Positions 33,429 to 41,454 of a stretch of 64,000 nt of DNA are shown in pieces. Numbering within the stretch: position 1 is the stretch's first letter; the number at the start of each line of letters is the position of its first letter. The notes under the pieces are model-generated. The model worked only from the letters and a program-made list of their open reading frames with translations. It made no database searches and was not told the DNA's origin. The DNA comes from Desulfobulbaceae bacterium (GTDB taxonomy: Bacteria > Desulfobacterota > Desulfobulbia > Desulfobulbales > SURF-16): assembly GCA_020444175.1 (NCBI GenBank), contig JAHLLM010000009.1:1-64000 (forward strand). The letters run 5' to 3'. The position numbers and the translations under genes were made by a program.

Positions 33429-36167
33429 ATGCCGGAAAAACTTTTTAAGCACGGTATTGATCTTAACAGTCTTCCCACCCTGCCGTCTGTTGCCATGGAG
33501 GCCATACGCCTCATGGAAGGGGAGAACTCGACATTTGATTCCATAGGAGAACTCCTGAAAAATGACCAGGTTCTCACTGGAAAAATTCTGCATTATGCAA
33601 ATTCAGCCCATGTAGGAGCCAGAAGAGAGATAGCAACCATTCCCCAGGCAATCTCCGCGACTGGTTTCAATGCAGTCCGGGCACTTATTTTGTCCGTTTC
33701 AATCTTTGACAGTTTTTCTGAAAAAAACGCTCCGGATCAAGACAAGCTCTCTCTCTTCTGGCTCCATTCCATCGGAGTGGCTGCCACGGCAGAGGCACTG
33801 GCTCAAGCCCTGAATTTTCCAGCCCCGGATGAAGCCTACCTTGGAGGGCTGCTCCACGACCTGGGCAAACTTGTCTGCTTCCAGCAGTTGCCGGATAAGT
33901 TTGCGCAAATCTGCCAGGAACTCACTGACCAGGGATTGAGCAGAGAGCTTCTGCCCTTGGATACAGAACAGGCCATTGCCTCTGTTAATCACATCGATCT
34001 TGGCAAATTTCTGGGTGAACGTTATGGTTTCCCGGACAGATTAACCAGAACCATGTGGCTCCACCATCAGCCTATCATTCATCCCATCGCTCCAGACATT
34101 GAGCAGCTTCCGCAACTTATCCGTTTTGCCGACGTACTCTGCGTCACCCATAATATTGGCTCAAGTTACTTTCTTACCGATGAACCGTTCTGCCATGAGC
34201 ACTTTCATTTTGCCCTGGAAAACCTTGTCAGAATCCACAATCTCAGCCCGGAAAAAATAGACGGGATAATGAAAGAGGTGCACCAGAAAGTTGAGAATGT
34301 CTGCCAGGTTCTCGGCGTCTGGGATGAAGAAAAATACCAGTCCCTTCTGAAATCAGCCAATGTCAGACTGGGCAAAATAAGCATACAGCTCGACGAGGAC
34401 AACAAAGACCTTTTTGCCAGCAATCAGGTGTTGTCCGCCACCTGTGAAATGCACATGAAACTCAATTCCGATCTGTCTCTGACAGAAGCGGCAGAAGTTG
34501 TAGCCAGTTCAATGTGCCAGGCCTTTCAAGTCAGCCGCTGCCTTTGCCTGATCCGCGATCCGGAACACAAACGGTTCGTAGGAACGATATGCGACGAACT
34601 GATCTTCCATGATGTTGACTTTCCAAGCCAACTCAGCGACATGGCAGCCAACCATAACTTTTCGACAAATGACATTGAGCTAGAAGCAGCCAACAGGCTC
34701 GAACAGGCCACACATGACCTTCTGCATGGCAGAATAGAAAAGTCAAAAATTTTCAGCATGATGACCGGCTCAAAATTTCTTGCCGCTTTTTTCATGGCAG
34801 ATGAAAATTCAAGATGGCGAAGGGAGCAGCTTCTGGGCCAACTTGTTATTGATTTCAGCAACGGACCGGACTTCATCCGCCAGGGTTTTACCGGTTTGCA
34901 GAAACAGTTCGAGGCAATGACATCGTCTGCCGGCAGTGCAATTGAACGTATCCTGCTCCAGAAAGACTTGAACCGACAGGCTATAAAACTTGCAGAGACC
35001 TCCCGTAAAATGGAGGAAAATCAACGCCAGCTCTTTTTATCACATCGACTGGCAACAGTAGGCCGTCTTGCCGCTGGTGCAGCCCATGAGATCAACAATC
35101 CACTGACTATTGTTTCACTTAACCTGCAAATCCTGAAACGCCTGATCAAACAAGTGCAGGACAACGAGCCTCTTCTCGAACGCCTTGATGTAATCTCGGA
35201 ACAAGAAAACAGGATTTCCCAAGTTATTCAGGACCTTATGGGGTTTGCCAAACCCACTGAACCCAAATTCTGTCCATCAAACATTGAAGAAATTGCAGGC
35301 AAAGCTCTCCACCTCCTTAAAAGTCGTGAACCGCTGGCAGACATTCAAATAAAAAACAAACTCTCCAAAAACCTCCCCCAGGTCATGGTGGACCCGCAGC
35401 AGATTGAGCAGGTTCTCCTCAACCTATTTGTCAATAGTTATCAGGCAATGCCCCAGGGTGGAACACTTTCCCTGGATGCTGCCGTTGTAAACGGTTTCCT
35501 TGAAATTGCAGTAAAAGACACGGGTACAGGTATCCAACCTACGGATCTGAATAAAATATTTGATCCCTTTTTCACGACAAAACTGGAAGGTGAGGGCACA
35601 GGTCTGGGACTTGCCGTCTGTCACTCTATTGTCGAACATAACGGCGGCAAACTTCGGGCTGAAAGTGACAAAAAGAAGGGAAGCACATTCAAATTGCGTC
35701 TGCCGATAGATAAAAGTGACCGTCTGCGGCAGATGAAAAATATTCTGAAGACCAAGAAAAAAAATTCGCACAGCAATGCTTCCCAGGAAAAATGTAAAAT
35801 CCTGGTCATTGACGACGAACGCATGCTGAATGATATACTTCAGGAGACCCTGCGTTCCGCCGGCTATTTTGCCGATGGAGCCTACGATGGTGTTGAAGGG
35901 CTCGAAAAACTCCGACACGACAAATTCCACCTGGTCCTCCTCGATATGCGGATGCCCAGAAAAGACGGTATGGAGGTCCTGAAATTTATCAAACAGGAAT
36001 ACCCGTCAACCAAAGTTATCATCATAACAGGACTGGCAAGTCTTGATGAAATAAAAGAAACCGTGAAACAGGGCGCATTTGCCTGCCTGAAAAAACCTTT
36101 TATGATTGACAAAACACTCGATACCATCGAACGGGCGCTGAAGAGTCAATCGTGCACAATTCCCTGA
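33429..36167 (+). CDS. HDOD-domain hybrid histidine kinase with receiver
   Basis: A 912-residue soluble signalling protein. An HDOD domain covers about residues 10-210 (LPTLPSVAMEAIRLM, LLKNDQVLTGKILHYANSA); it keeps an HD pair in GLLHDLGKLV, which many HDOD proteins have lost. A GAF-like region without clear motifs spans 310-520. A HisKA domain has His553 (GAAHEINNPL), then an HATPase (DTGTGIQPTD, GEGTGLGLAV) and a receiver with phospho-acceptor Asp839 (LLDMRMPRKDG). There is no membrane segment. Its stop overlaps the start of the MerR-MinD gene as TGATG, so the two are coupled. The input and the output partner are unknown. Confidence 0.9.
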   Translation: MPEKLFKHGIDLNSLPTLPSVAMEAIRLMEGENSTFDSIGELLKNDQVLTGKILHYANSAHVGARREIATIPQAISATGFNAVRALILSVSIFDSFSEKNAPDQDKLSLFWLHSIGVAATAEALAQALNFPAPDEAYLGGLLHDLGKLVCFQQLPDKFAQICQELTDQGLSRELLPLDTEQAIASVNHIDLGKFLGERYGFPDRLTRTMWLHHQPIIHPIAPDIEQLPQLIRFADVLCVTHNIGSSYFLTDEPFCHEHFHFALENLVRIHNLSPEKIDGIMKEVHQKVENVCQVLGVWDEEKYQSLLKSANVRLGKISIQLDEDNKDLFASNQVLSATCEMHMKLNSDLSLTEAAEVVASSMCQAFQVSRCLCLIRDPEHKRFVGTICDELIFHDVDFPSQLSDMAANHNFSTNDIELEAANRLEQATHDLLHGRIEKSKIFSMMTGSKFLAAFFMADENSRWRREQLLGQLVIDFSNGPDFIRQGFTGLQKQFEAMTSSAGSAIERILLQKDLNRQAIKLAETSRKMEENQRQLFLSHRLATVGRLAAGAAHEINNPLTIVSLNLQILKRLIKQVQDNEPLLERLDVISEQENRISQVIQDLMGFAKPTEPKFCPSNIEEIAGKALHLLKSREPLADIQIKNKLSKNLPQVMVDPQQIEQVLLNLFVNSYQAMPQGGTLSLDAAVVNGFLEIAVKDTGTGIQPTDLNKIFDPFFTTKLEGEGTGLGLAVCHSIVEHNGGKLRAESDKKKGSTFKLRLPIDKSDRLRQMKNILKTKKKNSHSNASQEKCKILVIDDERMLNDILQETLRSAGYFADGAYDGVEGLEKLRHDKFHLVLLDMRMPRKDGMEVLKFIKQEYPSTKVIIITGLASLDEIKETVKQGAFACLKKPFMIDKTLDTIERALKSQSCTIP

Positions 36168-37219
36168 TGCAGGAACCGCTGAACATCGAAGAAATTGTCC
36201 GCCGGACGGGGCTCGAAGAAAGCCTGCTCCGTTTTTACGAGTCGGAATACCCAGATGAATTTCCCAAAAAAATCCTACGGGGAGGCACCCTTTTTTTTGA
36301 TCCGGCCAGCATCCTGATTTTCCGCGACATCCATGAACGCCATCAATCCGGTGAGAAAAAAAAGCCAGGCCAGACCGAACGCTACGCTCGAGTTATAGCC
36401 GTCACTTCGGGAAAAGGAGGCGTGGGCAAGACAAACATTGCCCTTAATCTTGCCATTGAACTGCAACACCAGGGCAAGATGAGCGTTGTCCTTGATGCTG
36501 ACCTGGGGCTCGCTAATGTGCATCTGCTGTCTGGCATCACTCCGCGCCACAGTCTCATGGACTTAATTCAGAACAAAACAGATATAGCCGATCTCATTGA
36601 GGCCGGCCCCGAAGGCATCGGCGTCGTTGCAGGCGGCAACGGCATCCTGGCCATGGCAGACAGCCACAGACATGACAGGTACCGTATCATTGAATCACTT
36701 GTGGAGCTGGAAAAAGCAGCTGACATCATCCTTGTAGATACGGGGGCGGGTATGGGGCAGGGCGTTCGAGATTTTCTTATAGCAGCAGATGAGATAATTT
36801 TCGTCATCACGCCGGACATCACCTCCCTGGCCGACGCGTATGGACTCCTCAAGGCCCTTCATAAAGAAAGGATGGAGGCACGGCCAATCCATCTGGTAGT
36901 CAACATGGTGCAGACTTTAAAGCAGGCAGCCAATGTGAGCGTTCGTTTTACCAGCTGTGCAAGGGAATTTCTGGGACGGGAAATCAACAATGCCGGCTAT
37001 ATCCTGCGGGACAACACTGTTTCCCTGGCAACGGCCAGGCAAACTCCCTACACTGTCTATCGCCCCATGTCCAGGGTCAGCAAAAACACCCGGAGTGTTG
37101 CCCAGCATTTACTCAAAGAGGAAATTCCATCCAAACCGGGCAATTCCGCTTTCAGCCGGTATATGAACCTGATCCGAGGACATAATCAGATGAATCCCCC
37201 CAAGAGGAAATCAGCATGA
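36167..37219 (+). CDS. MerR-type HTH fused to a MinD/ParA-like ATPase
   Basis: A 350-residue protein. Residues about 5-58 resemble a MerR winged-helix DNA-binding domain (LNIEEIVRRTGLEESLLRFYE, with GGTLFFDPASI as the wing). Residues 74-330 are a MinD/FlhG-type ATPase: deviant Walker A SGKGGVGKTN (81-90), switch VVLDADLGLANVHLL, Walker B-like IILVDTGAGMG. FlhG-class ATPases place flagella, and related ones place pili or secretion systems. The C-terminal membrane-targeting helix of true MinD is not evident. The ATG at 36167 overlaps the kinase stop; a GTG at 36152 is the alternative. It overlaps the next gene by 4 nt. Confidence 0.87.
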   Translation: MQEPLNIEEIVRRTGLEESLLRFYESEYPDEFPKKILRGGTLFFDPASILIFRDIHERHQSGEKKKPGQTERYARVIAVTSGKGGVGKTNIALNLAIELQHQGKMSVVLDADLGLANVHLLSGITPRHSLMDLIQNKTDIADLIEAGPEGIGVVAGGNGILAMADSHRHDRYRIIESLVELEKAADIILVDTGAGMGQGVRDFLIAADEIIFVITPDITSLADAYGLLKALHKERMEARPIHLVVNMVQTLKQAANVSVRFTSCAREFLGREINNAGYILRDNTVSLATARQTPYTVYRPMSRVSKNTRSVAQHLLKEEIPSKPGNSAFSRYMNLIRGHNQMNPPKRKSA

Positions 37220-38076
37220 ACTCCTGCAGTTGGACGGAAAAATTCGGCCTGCAACAGAATCCCTTCAAGGACACCCTGAACACGGACCTGTTTTATCGGA
37301 CCAGCCAGCACGAAGAGGCACTGGTGAAAATTCGTATCGGCATGGATGATTCCCATGCCCTTATCCTGCTTACAGGAATGTCTGGCACAGGGAAAACTCT
37401 TGTCTCCCAGCTTGTCATCCGCAGCCTTGACCAAGAAAGCTATCTTCCGGTTTTTATTCCCGTCTATCCCGGTATGGGTAAAGGTATGCTGCTGCAACAG
37501 ATTCTTTCGGAAATGGGCTGCAAAGACATCGGACGCTATACCCATGACCGACTGAGTCGTCTGCAGGAAGAGGCCATGAACAGGCATGAAACAGGTCAGC
37601 GTCTTGTCGTCATTATCGACGAAGCACACTTTCTGAAGGCCGACGCCCTGCATATCCTGCGAACCCTTTCCAACCTGGAAACCGAGCATGAAAAACTGGT
37701 AACCGTGCTTCTTATTGCCGAAGAATCCCTTAAAAAAAGATTAAACAGTCCGTCTTATGCTTCTCTGCGGGGCAGAATCACCTTTGCAGTCAGCCTGAAA
37801 CCCTTGAACTGCGCAGAAACCGAGCAATTCATCAAATACCGGCTTCTTAAATGTGGGGGGCCGCCGCAACTCCTGACTGACAATGCCTACGAAACAGTTT
37901 TCAGAATGAGTAAAGGTATTCCCCGTGAGATAAACCGATTGCTTTACAATGGTTTTCTGGAAGCCCTGAGCTGTGATCTCCCATCGATAACAGCAGGCCT
38001 TCTTCAACAGATGAGCATAAAAACAGGAATATGCCATGGGAAAATTAAGCAGACTGCGTCTCAAGCCACGGCCTGA
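37216..38076 (+). CDS. ExeA/GspA-like AAA ATPase
   Basis: A 286-residue AAA ATPase of the ExeA/TniB-like family. It opens with the family block FGLQQNPFKDT, Walker A is GMSGTGKTLVS (about residues 54-64), Walker B is LVVIIDEAHFL, and GIPREINRLL is the sensor-2 element. In Aeromonas, ExeA helps the secretin pass through peptidoglycan; this protein lacks the peptidoglycan-binding C-terminal domain and membrane helix of true ExeA. The start overlaps the MerR-MinD gene by 4 nt. Its closest working partner is probably that ATPase; a link to the type II genes at 57-64 kb is inference. Confidence 0.87.
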   Translation: MNSCSWTEKFGLQQNPFKDTLNTDLFYRTSQHEEALVKIRIGMDDSHALILLTGMSGTGKTLVSQLVIRSLDQESYLPVFIPVYPGMGKGMLLQQILSEMGCKDIGRYTHDRLSRLQEEAMNRHETGQRLVVIIDEAHFLKADALHILRTLSNLETEHEKLVTVLLIAEESLKKRLNSPSYASLRGRITFAVSLKPLNCAETEQFIKYRLLKCGGPPQLLTDNAYETVFRMSKGIPREINRLLYNGFLEALSCDLPSITAGLLQQMSIKTGICHGKIKQTASQATA

Positions 38077-38230
38077 AAAAAAATGGCAACGGGAAGGAGT
38101 TACTGCGGGCGAACTTGCTCTGTTAACAGGCAACTCGCCTGACAGTCTCTCGAAAAATGGAGCAAGGGAAGCGGAGACAAGAAAAAATCAGTCACGTTCT
38201 TTTGGCAAAGAATCCAGAAATAAGAAGTAA
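38036..38230 (+). CDS. Possible small basic protein
   Basis: A 64-residue, Lys/Arg/Ser-rich frame that overlaps the end of the ExeA-like gene by 41 nt. An AGGA box lies 7 nt before its ATG, which supports translation. The C-terminal half looks disordered. I recognise no family. It could be a small partner of the upstream cassette or a chance frame. Confidence 0.35.
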   Translation: MGKLSRLRLKPRPEKKWQREGVTAGELALLTGNSPDSLSKNGAREAETRKNQSRSFGKESRNKK

Positions 38231-38263
38231 GTAAAAAAAACAGGTATCTCACTTCTTATTTCT
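38216..38263. terminator. 13-bp inverted repeat between convergent genes
   Basis: AGAAATAAGAAGT (38216-38228) pairs perfectly with ACTTCTTATTTCT (38251-38263) across a 22-nt loop. It lies between the rightward signalling cassette and the leftward secreted-protein gene, where a bidirectional terminator is expected. No long T-run follows the stem; the A-rich loop becomes a T-run on the minus strand. Confidence 0.45.
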
Positions 38264-38282
38264 ATTAATGGGTCCTGCCGAT

Positions 38283-38807
38283 TTAATAAACGCTTAATAC
38301 ATAGAGCAGAGGGTGGTGATATTCAAGCCACTTTCTGTCGGCTGCATCTTTGTCTGACTGCTCCACACCTACGCCTGAGGCCGCAATAAGTTTTTCAGGA
38401 TACGCGCCGGCAAGCAGCGCCTTTTTTTCTTCATCCGTTGCTGGAATTCTGGCAATAAAGCAATCTCCCTGCTCACCAAAATTACTTGTCACAGCCGAAA
38501 CAAAGGTACTTATCGTCTTCCAGCGTGACTTCGTGTCCAGGTTGGCAAATTCCTGCTCTGAAAGAAAAAGGAACCATTTCTTCGCGATTTTTTTCGCCTT
38601 GAACTCCTTTAAAAATTTGAGGGCCGTATCTTTGTCCAGAATGAGAGGTGCGCACTGAGGGCTTTTCCCTGGTTCTGTCCGCATCGAGGCTATGTCATCG
38701 TGGCAGCTCGGAAGCCCTGAGCCACTACGATAGGCCCATGATGGAGAACAGGGTAAAAAAAGAGACAGGGACAGGGTAAAAAACAGCAGGAGAGACAACT
38801 TTTTCAT
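38283..38807 (-). CDS. Secreted hypothetical protein
   Basis: A 174-residue protein with a clear Sec signal peptide: KK, a long Leu/Phe-rich core (LSLLLFFTLSLSLFLP) and a probable cleavage after PSWA near residue 26. The mature part is Lys/Asp-rich with Cys pairs near SCHDD and PQCAP and a later GDCFIARIPATDEEKKALLAG. I recognise no domain. It stands just downstream of the U32 gene on the same strand and may share its transcript. Confidence 0.7.
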   Translation of the reverse strand: MKKLSLLLFFTLSLSLFLPCSPSWAYRSGSGLPSCHDDIASMRTEPGKSPQCAPLILDKDTALKFLKEFKAKKIAKKWFLFLSEQEFANLDTKSRWKTISTFVSAVTSNFGEQGDCFIARIPATDEEKKALLAGAYPEKLIAASGVGVEQSDKDAADRKWLEYHHPLLYVLSVY

Positions 38808-38857
38808 AATATCACCTTTGTATGTGAATCTGAGTAAAATCTTATTGCGCTTATTTC

Positions 38858-40123
38858 TTATTTATCATTGGATTCCTGGACTCTTCTGATCAAGCCATAG
38901 CTCCTCCAGGAAATCTCCGGGTCCGTTGTCAACAGAACCTCATTCCCCGGATTGGCCTGCTCCAGAATTTTTCCTTGCGGTGTTTCAATGGAGCGAACAG
39001 TAAAAGTGCTATTATCCAAACCGCGGTCCATATACTCAAGCGTATCACCATGTCTGATCCTGTTTCTGGCCTCCACAAGGGGGCGTGGTCCGGGTTTCAT
39101 TATTATCCCGGCCGGAACATAGGTCTGATCAACACGAGCCCCTGTATACCGCATATCTTCAACATCAGGTGGTCCATTGAAAAAATTTTCAGTATAGCCC
39201 CGGGAACCAAGCTTGAGTATTTCGTCCATGAAATCATCGGGCATGGAGACAGACTGGCCGGGATTTGCCTCGCATTCTTTGTAAATGTAATCCAGGGCCG
39301 CCCGATAAATACGCACAATGCCACCAGCATAATAAATCCCTTTCATCCTGCCCTCTATCTTAATGGAATCCACCCCGATAGCCACCAGTTCAGGCAGCCG
39401 GTTAATAAGACAGAGGTCTTTGCTGTTAAACATATAGGTGCCGCGACCATCTTCCTCCACCGGGAAATACTGCCCCTTGCGTTTTTCTTCCTCAATACGG
39501 TAGCCATATCGGCAGGGGTGGGCGCATTTTCCCTGATTTGCATCTCTGCCGGTAAGATAAAGGCTGAGCATGCAGCGTCCGGAATAGGAAATACAGATTG
39601 CCCCATGCACAAAGACTTCAATTTTGGCCTTTATGTTGTCTTTTATCTCAAGCATCTCAGGAAAAGACAATTCCCGGGCCAGATTCAAACGTGTAACGCC
39701 AAGATCCTGCCAGAACAGAGCGCTTTCGACATTTGTTACATTGGCCTGGGTCGAAAGATGAACGGACATGGCCGGCACAACCCGCCGGGCAACGCGCAAG
39801 ATTCCCGGGTCAGAAATAATCAGACCGTCAACTCCGCATTCCTCAAGCCACAGAAGGTAGGGAGCAAGTTCAAGCAAATCCCGGTTATGGGCAAAAATAT
39901 TTACGGTTACAAAAACACGCACACCATGCTCGTGGGCAAAATGAACCGCTTTCAGCAAATCGTCCCTGGAAAAATTAGTGGCATGGGCCCGCAGGCTGAA
40001 CTCTTTGCCGCCCAAGTAAACGGCATCAGCCCCATAATTGATCGCAGTTCTTAATTTTTCCAGACTCCCGGCAGGCGCAAGAAGTTCGCAACGGTGCGTA
40101 TTTTTCTGATTCTTGTTTTTCAC
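38858..40123 (-). CDS. U32 family protein (TrhP/YegQ-like, tRNA hydroxylation type)
   Basis: A 421-residue protein of the U32 family. It has ELLAPAGSLEKLRTAINYGA, the active-site-like VFVHGAICISYSGRCMLS with the U32 signature, and GKCAHPCRYGYR, whose cysteines bind Fe-S in tRNA-hydroxylating members. E. coli YegQ (TrhP) acts with prephenate to form ho5U34; the resemblance supports that role, though other U32 proteins (RlhA, UbiU/V) differ. Protease activity, the old annotation, is unlikely. It carries the C-terminal U32 beta-barrel (from about residue 340). Confidence 0.86.
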   Translation of the reverse strand: MKNKNQKNTHRCELLAPAGSLEKLRTAINYGADAVYLGGKEFSLRAHATNFSRDDLLKAVHFAHEHGVRVFVTVNIFAHNRDLLELAPYLLWLEECGVDGLIISDPGILRVARRVVPAMSVHLSTQANVTNVESALFWQDLGVTRLNLARELSFPEMLEIKDNIKAKIEVFVHGAICISYSGRCMLSLYLTGRDANQGKCAHPCRYGYRIEEEKRKGQYFPVEEDGRGTYMFNSKDLCLINRLPELVAIGVDSIKIEGRMKGIYYAGGIVRIYRAALDYIYKECEANPGQSVSMPDDFMDEILKLGSRGYTENFFNGPPDVEDMRYTGARVDQTYVPAGIIMKPGPRPLVEARNRIRHGDTLEYMDRGLDNSTFTVRSIETPQGKILEQANPGNEVLLTTDPEISWRSYGLIRRVQESNDK

Positions 40124-40270
40124 AATATCCTTATCAAATCTATTGGGAAGGGCACGAAGTGAACCTTCACTGCAAGATGTAACTGCTCAGATGTGCCTCA
40201 GATGTGGACAGGTCAGCACAGAGTCCGTGGGGTGCAGCTGGATGGTTACGCCCCTTCTAGGAAAAAAATG

Positions 40271-40299
40271 TTGACTGCTGAAACATATACCTGTTCAAT
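40271..40299 (+). promoter_or_regulatory. Putative sigma-70 promoter for mnmA-mtaB-cinA
   Basis: TTGACT (40271-40276), 17-nt spacer, TTCAAT (40294-40299). The match is 5/6 and 4/6. Transcription would begin near 40306, 85 nt before the mnmA ATG. Confidence 0.4.
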
Positions 40300-40390
40300 G
40301 CATTTTTTCAGATTACCCTTTTTCCGGGAGGGCATCAACATCTCTCTCAGGCACCGGAGCGTTTAAAGACATCTTCCCCTTGCATTGCGA

Positions 40391-41437
40391 ATGACTGAAA
40401 AATCGATAAACTCCATAGCCGTTGCAATGAGCGGAGGCGTTGACAGCACGGTAAGCGCCGCTATGCTGCAAGAAGATCACGTGGTACATGGTTTTTTCAT
40501 GGATCTGGGTCTGCCTGATCGCGAAAAACACATCTCCCGGGTGCAGAAGGTGGCGCAGACACTGGGCATCGAGCTGCATGTCATTGACCTTGCCGACAAT
40601 TTCCAGAAAAATGTCGTTGATTATTTTTGCAGGAGTTACGCTTCCGGAATCACTCCCAATCCCTGCGTAATCTGTAACCCGACGATCAAATGCGGCCATC
40701 TTCTGCAGGCCGTCCGGGAGCGGGGCATTGAAAAAATAGCCACCGGACATTACGCCCGCATAAAACAAAGTCCCCAGGGCCGGCATCTCTTCAAAGGCAT
40801 TGATCCCCAAAAAGACCAATCCTACTTCTTATGCGGCCTCACCCAGGAGCAGCTTGGTCATATTACATTTCCCCTCGGGGAGTTGACGAAAACAAAGGTT
40901 TACGAGATGGCCAGGGAGCTTGGTTTTAGGCATTCCCCCGGCACGGAGAGCCAGGATATCTGCTTTCTGGCCAACCAGCGTGTCGGGGATTTCCTGAAAA
41001 AAAGGCTGAAAAGCTCAGCCGGCCCAATTGTGACAGCAGCCGGAGAAACTCTTGGCTTGCACAAGGGAATTTTCCACTATACCATCGGTCAACGCAAAGG
41101 CTTGGGCATCTGTGATGCCACTCCGTATTATGTTATTGGGATTTCTGCTGAAAAAAATCAGGTAATCGTGGGCAAAGAAAGTAATTTATGGCAAAATACA
41201 ATGCTTGTCCGCCCTCTGAACTGGATCAGGGGATCAATACCGGAAAAATCTGTAAGAATGCAGGTAAAAATACGCTATCGCCATAGGGCTGCCCAGGCAC
41301 GTGTCGCACGTTGCGGAGAGTTGCTAGAAGCTCTTTTTGATGAACCGCAACGTGCAGTAACTCCCGGCCAGTTTGCTGTTTTTTATGAAGGTGATGAGGT
41401 TCTTGGCGGTGGAGAAATAATCCCCCAGACAGAATAA
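40391..41437 (+). CDS. mnmA: tRNA-specific 2-thiouridylase
   Basis: Thiolates U34 of Lys, Glu and Gln tRNAs at the wobble position. From the ATG at 40391 (348 residues) the PP-loop is AMSGGVDST, the catalytic cysteines are Cys95 (NPCVICN) and Cys191 (SQDICF), and TGHYAR and GQRKGLG are conserved. A TTG two codons upstream is less likely. It is followed by mtaB after 17 nt: a run of tRNA anticodon-loop modification genes. Confidence 0.94.
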   Translation: MTEKSINSIAVAMSGGVDSTVSAAMLQEDHVVHGFFMDLGLPDREKHISRVQKVAQTLGIELHVIDLADNFQKNVVDYFCRSYASGITPNPCVICNPTIKCGHLLQAVRERGIEKIATGHYARIKQSPQGRHLFKGIDPQKDQSYFLCGLTQEQLGHITFPLGELTKTKVYEMARELGFRHSPGTESQDICFLANQRVGDFLKKRLKSSAGPIVTAAGETLGLHKGIFHYTIGQRKGLGICDATPYYVIGISAEKNQVIVGKESNLWQNTMLVRPLNWIRGSIPEKSVRMQVKIRYRHRAAQARVARCGELLEALFDEPQRAVTPGQFAVFYEGDEVLGGGEIIPQTE

Positions 41438-41454
41438 ACACAAAACAGGTAATT

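Noticed and set aside
38975-40054. A 359-codon plus-strand open frame
   Set aside because: It lies wholly antisense to the U32 gene, whose family motifs are unmistakable; no ribosome binding site or family resemblance.
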